Both the position numbers and the translations under genes were made by a program. DNA of 64,000 nucleotides from contig JARYMI010000013.1 of assembly GCA_029907205.1 (NCBI GenBank), forward strand, positions 1 through 64,000, written 5' to 3'. This DNA comes from Clostridiales bacterium. Lineage in GTDB: Bacteria > Acidobacteriota > Aminicenantia > Aminicenantales > UBA8522. The notes below the pieces were generated by a model. That model did not search any database. It was not told the DNA's origin and saw only the letters and a program-made list of their open reading frames with translations. This document shows, piece by piece, positions 8,407 through 16,304 of the stretch (positions within the stretch are counted from its first letter, which is position 1; the number at the start of each line of letters is the position of its first letter).

Positions 8407-9753
8407 TTACATGGAAATGCGCATGGAAATGCCGCCCCCGCCGTCGCCAAAGCGAGGGTTGACGACCGTGCTGCGGACAGACCCGAAGCTGTAGCTCAGG
8501 CCCACGGAGAAGAAATAATCATATGTTGTCGCCAGTTGCTTGCGCTGGAGCAGGACTTCCTCCAGGGAAGCTCCCATCCGGGGGAGGGAGAGCTGGTCAT
8601 GAATCCGTGAATAACTGCCGTGAATGTTGAAATTGAACCCCTTGATGATGCGCAGCGAGATGTCCCCCCACAGATCGAAGTGATTCTTCCTAAAATCATG
8701 GAGGTAGTTCGCCGCTTCAAGCGAGGTGCTGACAGTTCCCCACGGCCGAACCAACTCAAGAGTCACAGACAGCGCCTGCTGCCACAAGTTTTCGCGCGTC
8801 TTCAAGTAGATCGTTTCCTCTCGGTAGCGAACAGACTTGAAATTCAGCCGATAGAGAAAACGCAGTTGCTTTTTCGTCGATTCGGAATACGGAAAAAGGT
8901 TGAATTCAACCGCCGGCGCAGGAGTCGCGCTGACCCTAAGATTGCTGTATGTGGAAGAACTAAGAGAGAAAAAGGCTCCGAGCGACCAGTGGTCATTCAG
9001 GCTTTTGACGACAAGCCCACGGAAACTCTGGCTGTCCGAAGAGCTTTCAAAATCCAGGTCTTCGTAGGTATAGCGGTCGCGCCGGTACATGGCGCTCGCA
9101 GCCAAGCGGATTTTCCAGTTTGGAGTGAGGCGGTTGGCTGAAAACGACCCGAAGGCCGTGCTGCTTCTGTAGCTCTGCTCTCCGCTCAGAAAACAATTGA
9201 CGCTCAGACTAAAAACCCAGAAATTCCAGGGATCGACGGCCGCCGTCGGCTTAACCTGGTCTTGGAAATTGATCATCAGGCGCTGCGCCACGGGAGTTTT
9301 GCCTGCGTAACGCATCAAGCCCATTTTCAAGGTCTGGAGCAAGCCTTTGTTGATTTCTTCGGCCAACGCGTCTTCTCTTGCGCTATAAATCAACTGGTCG
9401 TTATCCCCTTCGAATTCATTCTGACCGCGGAAAGACATCGTATAGAAAGCTTGACCCTCTTTTTTTTCAACGCTGACGAGGACAACGACCTGCGCTTCAC
9501 CCGGGTCGAGAACAAAAAGCGCAAAGGGAACCTCCCTCTGGATAAAGAGCGGGTCACAGGCCGCGCAGTCTAAAAAAACCGCGAGGGCATCTGACTTGGC
9601 CGGCTCCCTGCCTTCTTCCGTCTGCGAGAAAAGGCAAGGCACGGCCAGACTGAAAAGAAAGCAGATGACAAGACTCAAGCCGCCCGGTCGGCGTTCTCCT
9701 TTTTTTCTGCTTGTTCTCGCCGCCTCTTTCTTGTTTTCCTTTTCTCTGCTCAT
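8407..9753 (-). CDS. Outer-membrane beta-barrel protein with N-terminal CxxC domain (paralogue 1)
   Basis: A 448-residue exported protein of a family I do not know a name for. It has a basic head, a hydrophobic export segment (about 26-43), then a periplasmic alpha/beta domain of about 110 residues opening with FLDCAACD (C63, C66), and a C-terminal region of alternating strands (about 165-448) ending in a short hydrophobic/aromatic pattern, consistent with an outer-membrane barrel. It aligns over its full length with the gene upstream (positions 9800-11092): shared stretches include NDHWS, REETIY, IHDQL and RKQLAT. The ATG at 9753 was chosen because the longer frame adds 30 non-signal-like residues. 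The 46-base gap suggests co-transcription. Function unknown. Confidence 0.8.
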   Translation of the reverse strand: MSREKENKKEAARTSRKKGERRPGGLSLVICFLFSLAVPCLFSQTEEGREPAKSDALAVFLDCAACDPLFIQREVPFALFVLDPGEAQVVVLVSVEKKEGQAFYTMSFRGQNEFEGDNDQLIYSAREDALAEEINKGLLQTLKMGLMRYAGKTPVAQRLMINFQDQVKPTAAVDPWNFWVFSLSVNCFLSGEQSYRSSTAFGSFSANRLTPNWKIRLAASAMYRRDRYTYEDLDFESSSDSQSFRGLVVKSLNDHWSLGAFFSLSSSTYSNLRVSATPAPAVEFNLFPYSESTKKQLRFLYRLNFKSVRYREETIYLKTRENLWQQALSVTLELVRPWGTVSTSLEAANYLHDFRKNHFDLWGDISLRIIKGFNFNIHGSYSRIHDQLSLPRMGASLEEVLLQRKQLATTYDYFFSVGLSYSFGSVRSTVVNPRFGDGGGGISMRISM

Positions 9754-9799
9754 TCTCGTTTCTCTTTCTTGACCGACTCCGGCGTCAGCCAGCCCCTTT

Positions 9800-11092
9800 T
9801 TAGTCAATGTTGATGGAAACGCCGCCCATCCCGCTGTCACCAAACCTTGGGTTGACGACGTTGGTGAAGACGGAGCCGAAGGTATAGCTCAAGCCCATGG
9901 ACAAGTAATAATTATAGCTTGTGGCCAGCTGCTTGCGCCGCAACAGGACTTCTTCGAGCGATGCTTCCCCTTTGGCCAGGTAGAGCTGGTCATGAATCCT
10001 GGCACCGCCTGCCAAGACAAAGACACTCAAGCCCTTGATGAGATGGAGGTTAAAGACGGTAAAGAGCGTCTGTTGGTTCTTGCTGAAATCATGAAAATAA
10101 TGCGAAGCTGCTAAAGTCGTGCTGATTGTCCCCCACTTCTCTTTGAGGTCAAGGGTAACAGACAGAGACTGTCCCCAGACATTCTCTGACTTTTTGTCAT
10201 AGATCGTTTCTTCCCGGTATTTGAGGGACGCAAATTTGAGGCTGTAGAGGCAACGGAGCTGCCGCCGCGTCGACTGGGCATAGGGGAAAAAATTGACCTC
10301 GACAGCTGGGGAAGGGCTAAAAGAAAAGAGGATGTTTTCGTACGTAGAGGAGGCGGCTCTTAAACAGGCTCCTATCGACCAGTGGTCATTGAGGCTCTTC
10401 ACAAACAGGCCGTTGACCTCATACCCCTCGGTTGTGCTGGTGATGGTCTGGCTGTCATACTCGTAGGTGCTCGAAGAATGCCGGGCCGCGACCGACATCC
10501 GGATTTTCAGGTCCGGGGTCACCCGGTTGGCTGAAAAACTCGCCCGAAGGGACCGGGACTCGTAGGATTCTTCACCCCTGAAAAAACCACCCGTGCTGAG
10601 GCTGAACACCCAGTAATTCCATTTGTCCGCAGCCTCTGGCTTCTCTTCTCCAGCATAAGAAATGGCCATCCGCAAGCCGATGGGCGTCCTGGCCACATAG
10701 CTCATCAACCCGATTTTCAGGGCTTCGACCAGTCCCCGCCTTATTTCATCCTCTGTGTCCGTCTGGTTAGAAAAGTATTTTTGGGTGTCGTTAACTCCCT
10801 GGAATTCGCGCTGGCCGATGAACGATATGGTGTATTCCCGGCCGCCGCTTCCCGTCCTCATCGTCGTGACGAGGATGTGGACCTGGGCCTCTTTCCGCTC
10901 GCGGACATAATTGACAAAGGCGATCTCCGTCCGGATATAGTCAAGGTCGCAGCTGCTGCAATCGATGAACACCCTGGCCGCGGCCTTCTTCAAGGCGTCG
11001 ACGTCGACCTCCTGTTGAGCGGCAGCCGGGAGAGCGGCTAAAACCCCCGCGAACAGAAAATAAAGAAGAAAATATGTCTTACCGCTGAGCAT
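9800..11092 (-). CDS. Outer-membrane beta-barrel protein with N-terminal CxxC domain (paralogue 2)
   Basis: A 430-residue protein with a clean signal peptide (1-26, cut near PAAAQQ), then a soluble domain beginning VFIDCSSCD (C45, C48) and containing YTISFIGQREFQG and an acidic TDTEDEIRRGL helix, then a predicted beta-barrel. I recall similar two-domain proteins, with the same DCxxCD signature, as uncharacterised outer-membrane proteins in Bacteroidota and Acidobacteriota; no function is established. The start at 11092 has GGAGGAG upstream; the longer frame to 11203 would put 37 extra residues before the signal. It is the first gene of the tandem pair and is divergent from the Rrf2 regulator. 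Confidence 0.82.
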   Translation of the reverse strand: MLSGKTYFLLYFLFAGVLAALPAAAQQEVDVDALKKAAARVFIDCSSCDLDYIRTEIAFVNYVRERKEAQVHILVTTMRTGSGGREYTISFIGQREFQGVNDTQKYFSNQTDTEDEIRRGLVEALKIGLMSYVARTPIGLRMAISYAGEEKPEAADKWNYWVFSLSTGGFFRGEESYESRSLRASFSANRVTPDLKIRMSVAARHSSSTYEYDSQTITSTTEGYEVNGLFVKSLNDHWSIGACLRAASSTYENILFSFSPSPAVEVNFFPYAQSTRRQLRCLYSLKFASLKYREETIYDKKSENVWGQSLSVTLDLKEKWGTISTTLAASHYFHDFSKNQQTLFTVFNLHLIKGLSVFVLAGGARIHDQLYLAKGEASLEEVLLRRKQLATSYNYYLSMGLSYTFGSVFTNVVNPRFGDSGMGGVSINID

Positions 11093-11318
11093 CAGCTCCT
11101 CCGTCCGTTTCCTCTCGAAAAAAGTCAAAACCAATCCTCCCAGGATCGTCTCCCTTTTTGAATACAACTTAACACAACAAACATTCGCTATTATAATACG
11201 CAAAACCCCGTCTAAACGTTACTTCTTTCGTTATGGCGTTTGCGTCGCCGTTTGTGTGATCGGCATGGGTGGAAAGAGAAGGTGGCAAGGGAGGGCGACC
11301 AAAAAGAATACTATTCCG

Positions 11319-11331
11319 ATTATTCCTATAA
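11319..11331 (-). promoter_or_regulatory. 13-bp motif TTATAGGAATAAT, candidate regulator site
   Basis: The motif reads TTATAGGAATAAT on the minus strand and lies seven bases upstream of the regulator's -35 box. The identical 13-mer occurs on the plus strand at 14245-14257, two bases upstream of the cytochrome promoter. A shorter match (TTATAGGAAT) is at 33757-33766 in the copA promoter. Binding by the Rrf2 protein is only a hypothesis. Confidence 0.35.
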
Positions 11332-11338
11332 ATTTATG

Positions 11339-11367
11339 TTGAAATCCCCTGAATATTGAGATAGGAT
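11339..11367 (+). promoter_or_regulatory. Predicted promoter of the Rrf2-family regulator
   Basis: TTGAAA (11339-11344), a 17-base spacer and TAGGAT (11362-11367). The GTG start at 11407 with its GAAGGAGG site follows about 40 bases later. Confidence 0.55.
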
Positions 11368-11406
11368 AAAAGTGGCTTTTTTTCATTCTGTATGAAGGAG
11401 GACTGT

Positions 11407-11865
11407 GTGATCAAAGTTTCCACCAAGGGTCGGTACGGACTCCGCCTCATGCTCAACCTGGCGAGCCATTACAACAGCGGGAACAAAGCCGTCATTCTTA
11501 AGAACGTCGCCCAGGAAGAGGATATCTCTATTCGCTACCTTGAACAAATCATCATCCCGCTAAAAATCAAGAAGCTGGTGAAAAGCATCCGCGGCGCGGG
11601 GGGAGGGTATACGTTGGCCCGCAAGCCGGCTGAAATCAACGTTTGCGAAATCCTCGAAGCGCTCGAAGGCACCTGCGCCCTGGTCGATTGCGTTGAAGAC
11701 ACGGATTATTGCGATCGCCTGCCCGGATGCGCCGCTTACGAGGTCTGGAGAGAGGCCAGCCAGTTGCTTCAAAATTTCTTCAAGAAAGTTACTCTCCAGC
11801 ATATCCTCGACCTCGGGGAGAAGAAGCTTCAAAAATCAAAGGAAAAAGGCAAAACGAGGCGCTGA
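11407..11865 (+). CDS. Rrf2 family transcriptional regulator (IscR-like, Fe-S cysteines present)
   Basis: A 152-residue winged-helix regulator. The N-terminal STKGRYGLRLML (5-16) and the wing GAGGGYTLARKP (63-74) are Rrf2 hallmarks. Four cysteines, C90, C95, C102 and C108, fall where IscR and NsrR ligate a [2Fe-2S] or [4Fe-4S] cluster, so it probably senses iron-sulphur status, redox state or NO. The GTG at 11407 is preferred over the ATG 15 bases earlier because AAGGAGG lies just before it. Upstream are the CxxC outer-membrane genes; downstream are cytochrome c maturation genes, which are likely but unproven targets. Suf or Isc genes, common partners of IscR, are not in the window. Confidence 0.9.
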   Translation: MIKVSTKGRYGLRLMLNLASHYNSGNKAVILKNVAQEEDISIRYLEQIIIPLKIKKLVKSIRGAGGGYTLARKPAEINVCEILEALEGTCALVDCVEDTDYCDRLPGCAAYEVWREASQLLQNFFKKVTLQHILDLGEKKLQKSKEKGKTRR

Positions 11866-11898
11866 CGGTTTTCCCATGAAGCCGTCTTTTGAATTATT

Positions 11899-11920
11899 AT
11901 CCCCCTCTAAAAAGGGGGAT
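11899..11920 (+). terminator. Hairpin after the regulator gene, possible terminator
   Basis: ATCCCCCT (11899-11906) and AGGGGGAT (11913-11920) form a perfect 8-bp stem with a six-base loop. The run after it (CCTTTCT) is only a weak T tract, so termination is possible but not certain. Confidence 0.4.
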
Positions 11921-11995
11921 CCTTTCTGTTAGGAACAAGAGGATTTTGGAGGCAGAAAAGTCCTGGCAGACCTGTTTTATGCCGGGACGGAGTCC

Positions 11996-13348
11996 ATGAG
12001 AGCAGTCATCAAATTTCTCACTTCAGTCAGACTCGCCATCGTCCTTCTGATTCTCATCATCTGTTCTTCAATCCTCGGCACGCTCATCCCCCAGGGAAGG
12101 AGTGCTGAAGAATACCTCGTCCGTTACGGCCAGCTCGGCGGGCTTCTGCAGAGGCTTCAGTTCACCCGGCTTTACCAATCCTTCTGGTACGTCGGACTGC
12201 TCGTCTTTTTTGGCCTGAACATCATCATCTGCACCTTGACGCGGCTCATGCCGAAGATACGAAGGGTCTTTCGGCCTCTGGTTGACGCGGACTCGAAGAA
12301 CATCCAGGCTCTGAAAATAAAGGAGAAATTCAGGCTAACCATCGAGCCCGGCGCAGCCAAAGAGGCGGTGAAAAAGGAGCTCGTACGGCGCCGCTACAAG
12401 ATTAAAGAAAGCACGAGTGAAGGCAGGATATCTCTCCTTGCTCGCAAGCGGGTTCTGGGCTGGTTCGGGTCGGACATCGTCCACCTGGGTCTCTTAGTTA
12501 TCCTGACCGGCGGTGTCGTGACCGGCCTGTTTGGTTTAAAGCAAAGCCTTTCCTTTACTGAAAACCAGACCTTGCCCGTCCCTCGAGCCGATTTTTCCAT
12601 CCGCCTGGACAAATTCACCACCGAATACTACCCCAACGGCAGCGTAAGGGACTGGAAAAGCGACCTGACCGTCATCGAGGCTGGCCAGTCTGTCCATCAA
12701 AAAACAATCGAAGTCAACCATCCGCTGACTTACAAGGGCTATGTTTTCTACCAGAGCGGGTACGGCTGGGACTGGCAGAGCCCTGCGCTCGAGGTCTGGG
12801 TTAAAAAAAGCAGTGACCCTGCTTATTTAAGGAAGTTGTCTTTGAAAGTGGGAGAAAAGTCCGTTCTCGAAGAAGAAAGTCTCCAAGTTACGGTCGTCCG
12901 GTTCCTCCCCGACTTCGTCCTCGACGAGAACAGACAGCCAGGGACTCGCTCGCTCGAACCGAACAACCCCGCTGCCTTTATCGAGGGATGGAACGGGGGA
13001 GAGAAAGTCTTCTCCGGCTGGATTTTTGCCAAATTTCCTGATTTTTCCCGGCTTCACGGGGCCAAAGAGACCGAGCTCTCCTTCGAGCTCAAGGATATCA
13101 AGGCGCCTCAGTATTCAGTCATCCAGATATCAAAGGATCTGGGTGTCCCCCTAATCTGGGCCGGATGCTCCCTGCTCATGGCCGGGCTCTTTCTAGCCTT
13201 TTACTGGCCGACAAGGGAGGTGCGCCTGGTCATCGAAGAGAGCGGCGGAAAATCAGAAGTGACCGCTGGCGGGATTTCGGCCAAGAGCCAGGAGGCATTC
13301 ATGAAGGAGTTCTCCGACATCATGAGCGCTGCGAGGAAAACAAGATGA
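11996..13348 (+). CDS. resB: Cytochrome c biogenesis protein ResB/CcsB
   Basis: A 450-residue membrane protein of the class II cytochrome c maturation system. Three membrane segments near the N-terminus (starting about 12, 64 and 162) flank a large extracytoplasmic domain (about 185-375) and a last segment (about 381-400). With CcsA it delivers and attaches haem to CXXCH apocytochromes outside the inner membrane. Its TGA overlaps the ATG of ccsA, so the two are translationally coupled. The target cytochrome lies a short way downstream. No CcdA or ResA-type thioredoxin gene is seen nearby. Confidence 0.92.
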   Translation: MRAVIKFLTSVRLAIVLLILIICSSILGTLIPQGRSAEEYLVRYGQLGGLLQRLQFTRLYQSFWYVGLLVFFGLNIIICTLTRLMPKIRRVFRPLVDADSKNIQALKIKEKFRLTIEPGAAKEAVKKELVRRRYKIKESTSEGRISLLARKRVLGWFGSDIVHLGLLVILTGGVVTGLFGLKQSLSFTENQTLPVPRADFSIRLDKFTTEYYPNGSVRDWKSDLTVIEAGQSVHQKTIEVNHPLTYKGYVFYQSGYGWDWQSPALEVWVKKSSDPAYLRKLSLKVGEKSVLEEESLQVTVVRFLPDFVLDENRQPGTRSLEPNNPAAFIEGWNGGEKVFSGWIFAKFPDFSRLHGAKETELSFELKDIKAPQYSVIQISKDLGVPLIWAGCSLLMAGLFLAFYWPTREVRLVIEESGGKSEVTAGGISAKSQEAFMKEFSDIMSAARKTR

Positions 13349-14163
13349 GCGAAGCGACGTTTTTTCTTTTGACTTTTATCCTTTACATACTTGCCGCAGC
13401 TTTCTATTTTGTCTTCCTTTTCTCTAAAAAAGAAGGCTCGGCCAAAGCTGGATTCATGCTGGCCTTCTTGGGACTGCTTCTCCATACTCTGGCCTTGATT
13501 TTAAGAACAGTTGAGAGCGGCCACGCCCCCTTCACCAACATGTACGAGTCCCTCTCTTTCCTGGCCTGGTCATCCATCCTCGCCTACCTCATTATCGAAT
13601 GGAAATACCGAGTCCGCCGGGCTGGGGCTTACTTCCTTCTTATCGTTATCGCCTTGATGGCCCTGGCCTCTTCGCCGCTCATGCCAAAAGAAGCCGCGCC
13701 ACTTGTCCCTGCCCTGCAAAGCTACTGGCTCTGGCTCCATGTGTCTGTCACCCTTCTCGGCGAAGCCTTTTTTGCCGTCGCCTTCATCACGAGCATCATG
13801 TACTTGCGGGCCGAGGCCAGAGAAAGGAAAGGTCGGGCCACACCGACTGGCTTGAGCGCACAGAGGCTGGATGCCATCAGCTACCGGGCCGTTTCTGTCG
13901 GCTTCCCGCTTTTCACTCTGGGAGCGCTTGTCTTCGGCATGGTCTGGGCTCACAAAGCCTGGGGAAGCTACTGGAGCTGGGACCCCAAGGAGGTCTGGAG
14001 CCTCATCACCTGGTTTGTTTTCGCCCTTTACCTTCACACCCGGATCATCATGGGCTGGAAAGGGCGGCGGTCGGCAGTCATCGCCGTCATCGGTTTTCTG
14101 GCTGCTTTGTTTACTTACTTCGGAGTGAATTACCTTCTCTCCGGGCTGCACAGCTACGTCTAA
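13345..14163 (+). CDS. ccsA: Cytochrome c biogenesis protein CcsA (haem-handling)
   Basis: A 272-residue polytopic protein with about eight membrane segments. The haem-handling WWD motif is clear: WGSYWSWDP at 206-214. Histidines such as H131, H231 and H269 lie at membrane edges where haem-ligating histidines are known in CcsA/CcmC. The ATG at 13345 overlaps the resB stop (ATGA); an open frame extends further upstream inside resB but is not used. It acts with ResB as haem exporter and cytochrome c synthase. Confidence 0.93.
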   Translation: MSEATFFLLTFILYILAAAFYFVFLFSKKEGSAKAGFMLAFLGLLLHTLALILRTVESGHAPFTNMYESLSFLAWSSILAYLIIEWKYRVRRAGAYFLLIVIALMALASSPLMPKEAAPLVPALQSYWLWLHVSVTLLGEAFFAVAFITSIMYLRAEARERKGRATPTGLSAQRLDAISYRAVSVGFPLFTLGALVFGMVWAHKAWGSYWSWDPKEVWSLITWFVFALYLHTRIIMGWKGRRSAVIAVIGFLAALFTYFGVNYLLSGLHSYV

Positions 14164-14244
14164 CAGGATATCTTCAGCGAGTGCCAGATAGTGGAGACGG
14201 TCCTCCTTAAGGTCCATCCCCATAACTTACAGAAAATATAGGAC

Positions 14245-14257
14245 TTATAGGAATAAT
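14245..14257 (+). promoter_or_regulatory. 13-bp motif TTATAGGAATAAT upstream of the cytochrome promoter
   Basis: This is an exact copy of the motif at 11319-11331 (opposite strand). It ends two bases before the -35 box of the cytochrome promoter, a usual place for an activator or repressor site. A related TATAGGACT copy directly precedes it (14238-14246), so part of the signal could be a simple repeat. Confidence 0.35.
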
Positions 14258-14259
14258 AG

Positions 14260-14288
14260 TTGACAACAACGGCTGGCTTTTTTAGAAT
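14260..14288 (+). promoter_or_regulatory. Predicted promoter of the tetrahaem cytochrome gene
   Basis: TTGACA (14260-14265), exactly 17 bases, then TAGAAT (14283-14288): a near-consensus promoter. A GGGAGGA site and the ATG at 14331 follow. The strength implies the cytochrome is transcribed separately from resB-ccsA. Confidence 0.7.
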
Positions 14289-14330
14289 CAGTCTTCCTAA
14301 AAGCGAATATTTTATTCCCAGGGAGGAATA

Positions 14331-14852
14331 ATGAAGAAGGTTGCTTTCATTGCTGTCATCCTGGTTAGTCCCGTCGTCCTGCTCCTTCTGAGCCAGGAGT
14401 TCACCTACGTCGGCGCTTCCAAGTGTCAGATCTGCCATAAGACAGAATCACAAGGCCTGCAGTACCCCATATGGCAGAAATCCAAGCACTCCGCCTCTTT
14501 TGGAGCCCTCAACTCCCCTGATGCTGCCTTCATTGCCCAAGGCGCAGGCCTTCAAAACCCGCCGGAAAACCCGGCATGCCTCAAGTGCCACGCTCCTCTC
14601 TTCGAAAAAGCGCCTGAGCTCAAAGCCGAGGGCGTGACCTGTGAGGTTTGCCACGGCCCGGGAAGCGAGTATAAGAAGCTCAGCATCATGAAAGACCGGG
14701 TTGCGGCGACAAAGAACGGTCTCGTCGTCTATGAATCCCAGGATGCGACGCGCAGGCAGTGCCTGACCTGTCACGAAAATGCCCATGGTATAAGCTTTGA
14801 TTTTGTAGCCGGCTACCAAAAAATCAAGCATCCCAAGCCAGAAGCGAAGTAG
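14331..14852 (+). CDS. Tetrahaem c-type cytochrome (cytochrome c554-like)
   Basis: A 173-residue exported electron carrier. Residues 1-22 form an uncleaved or cleaved signal/anchor segment. Four CXXCH haem sites begin at C32, C83, C104 and C144. The motif order and the phrases ASKCQICH and GVTCEVCHGPGSEY resemble the cytochrome c554 family. It sits after the haem-attachment genes and before a cytochrome b-like membrane protein, which suggests electron transfer between the membrane quinone pool and a periplasmic partner. The partner is unknown, as the adjacent flavoprotein gene is broken. Confidence 0.9.
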   Translation: MKKVAFIAVILVSPVVLLLLSQEFTYVGASKCQICHKTESQGLQYPIWQKSKHSASFGALNSPDAAFIAQGAGLQNPPENPACLKCHAPLFEKAPELKAEGVTCEVCHGPGSEYKKLSIMKDRVAATKNGLVVYESQDATRRQCLTCHENAHGISFDFVAGYQKIKHPKPEAK

Positions 14853-14913
14853 AAAAGCGTCCGCGAGGGGTTTGCCGAGATCTGGCTCTCCATCCCAGTA
14901 GAGGACGGTTCTC

Positions 14914-15282
14914 ATGCGCCACGCTATTTTCGGCCGGTACAATTTCATCGAGAAGTTTGAATACTGGGCCCTGGGCTGGAGCTCTCTGATAATGATCTTC
15001 ACCGGGTTTTTCATGTGGCAGGTCGAGCTTTCTCTTCGGCTTTTCCCGCTTTGGGTCCACGATATTTTCATCATCATCCACGGCTATGAGGCGATTCTGG
15101 CTTTCCTCTCGATCAGCATCTGGCACATGTACAACGTCCATCTCAACCCGGAGGTTTTTCCGATGAGCAAGGTTTGGCTGAACGGCCGGATCACGGGCAG
15201 GGAGCTCCGCCTCCTCCATCCCCTCGAATACCAGAAGATCGCCGAGGAACGCCAGAAAAGCCTCGCCGCCAACACTCTATAA
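14914..15282 (+). CDS. Half-size cytochrome b-like membrane protein
   Basis: A 122-residue protein with two membrane segments (about 15-35 and 47-72). It resembles only the C-terminal half of the four-helix cytochrome b subunits of formate dehydrogenases and Ni-Fe hydrogenases: EKFEYWALGW, IIHGYEA, IWHMYNVHLNPEVFPM and a terminal HPLEY. Histidines near 56, 71 and 76 could ligate haem. An in-frame TAG at 14899 shows the frame does not extend upstream, so the N-terminal helices with the other haem ligands are absent. It may work as a dimer, with the tetrahaem protein, or be a remnant; the neighbouring pseudogene favours decay. Confidence 0.75.
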   Translation: MRHAIFGRYNFIEKFEYWALGWSSLIMIFTGFFMWQVELSLRLFPLWVHDIFIIIHGYEAILAFLSISIWHMYNVHLNPEVFPMSKVWLNGRITGRELRLLHPLEYQKIAEERQKSLAANTL

Positions 15283-15307
15283 TTTCTATCGTATTTATAA
15301 AAACTAT

Positions 15308-15705
15308 ATGAATAGTAGTAGAATACGGTCATGGCAGGAGGAACGTCCCTGCGCGACCGCGCGGGTCGTCATCATCGGCGGCGAGCCGGCTGGGGCAAGC
15401 TGCGTCATCACGCTGAAGAAAATCGCCTCGAGCCTAAGTCTTAAGCCCGGCATCATCGTCTACGAAGGAAAGCTGCTCGCAAGAAAAAGCTACTACAAGG
15501 CGAAAGCGTCCTTACCCTGTCCGGCGAACACGCGCCTTCCTACGCCTGCCGGAGGGTGGAATTCAATCACTACATGTATGAGAAGGTCAGGGAATCCGGC
15601 CTCGAAGCTGCCGGAAATGAGCTGGACTTGAGGAGCTTCGGGCTCATCGTGCGGACTTTTCTCGCGTGGCTGCGGAGAAAACGCCGCCAGGAGAGCCGCC
15701 GTTAG
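15308..15705 (+). pseudogene. Remnant of an FAD-dependent oxidoreductase (geranylgeranyl-reductase type)
   Basis: The first frame (from about 15353) gives a dinucleotide-binding start, RVVIIGGEPAGAS, through VYEGK. Near 15475-15490 the similarity jumps to another frame, which reads SGEHAPSYACRRVEFNHYMY and ends at the TAG at 15705 with a basic tail. Intact members have about 350-400 residues, so besides the frameshift at least one large internal piece is missing. Such flavoproteins are, from memory, seen beside multihaem cytochrome/cytochrome b genes, so this is probably the decayed third member of that cluster. Confidence 0.6.
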
Positions 15706-15737
15706 AGAGCGCGCTCATTGTCGATTTTTCACCAGCC

Positions 15738-15842
15738 TCATCCGGTCATCACAGACGCCGCTTCGGAGAGCGCAGTCAATAACCAAATTCCCGCCAGTAT
15801 CCCTGGAACGACCACGGCTATCCCTCCCAACCCGATAAGCAA
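15738..15842 (-). other. Short hydrophobic open frame, possibly a remnant
   Basis: A 34-codon frame from a TTG at 15842 to the TGA at 15738 reads as a glycine-rich membrane helix (GIAVVVPGILAGIWLL in its middle). No ribosome binding site is seen. It may be the tail of a lost membrane protein or chance; it fills part of the gap between the flavoprotein remnant and the toxin gene. Confidence 0.15.
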
Positions 15843-15872
15843 AGCTGGTCAAGCCGCGCGGACTTGCGGCCT

Positions 15873-16304
15873 TTACTCCGAGGAAAGGAAGGGATTAAGG
15901 ACGCGGACGCCCTCGAGAGTGCGCCCTGCCGGAAGGTCTTCGGAAAGAAGAGTCTCGGCTCCGCCGCGCATCGCCGCCACGACAACCAGGGCATCCCAGA
16001 AGGAAACTTTTTCCCGAGTCTCGAGGGAGATGGCCTGGAGGATGGACTCGCCGTCGTTCACAACGATGTCCCAGGTCAGCATGTCTTCGATGATTTCGCC
16101 GGCTTCGGCGGACTTCAAGGGCCGCGGAATCTTCCGGGTCAGAGTCACATAGAGCTCCTGGAGGACCTGGGTGCTCACCAGGCCTCCGCCGGACCGCCAC
16201 AGGTCCGTCATAATTTTTTTTGCTTTCGAGTGCTTCTCGCCGGCCGTCGAATCGTAGGAATAGACGATGACGTTCGTATCGACGAATGTTTTATTTTCGT
16301 TCAT
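15873..16304 (-). CDS. PIN-domain ribonuclease toxin (VapC-like)
   Basis: A 143-residue PIN domain. The acidic active-site residues are visible: the D in FVDTNVIVYSYD, the E in VLQELYVTL, the D in SFWDALVV and the D in LLSEDLPAG. VapC toxins are Mg-dependent RNases that cleave tRNA or rRNA in the cytoplasm. The ATG at 16304 overlaps the antitoxin gene by 14 bases; a TTG 18 bases upstream is possible. The pair is flanked by decayed sequence, as expected for a mobile accessory module. Confidence 0.85.
   Translation of the reverse strand: MNENKTFVDTNVIVYSYDSTAGEKHSKAKKIMTDLWRSGGGLVSTQVLQELYVTLTRKIPRPLKSAEAGEIIEDMLTWDIVVNDGESILQAISLETREKVSFWDALVVVAAMRGGAETLLSEDLPAGRTLEGVRVLNPFLSSE

Larger units (their letters stand above)
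11093..11406. other. Divergent intergenic region between the CxxC outer-membrane genes and the Rrf2 regulator
   Basis: No gene is seen in these 314 bases. On the minus strand a TATAAT (11195-11190) may serve the outer-membrane pair, though its best -35 match (TTTAGA, 15-base spacing) is poor. On the plus strand lie the 13-bp motif at 11319 and the regulator promoter at 11339, listed separately. Confidence 0.5.
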
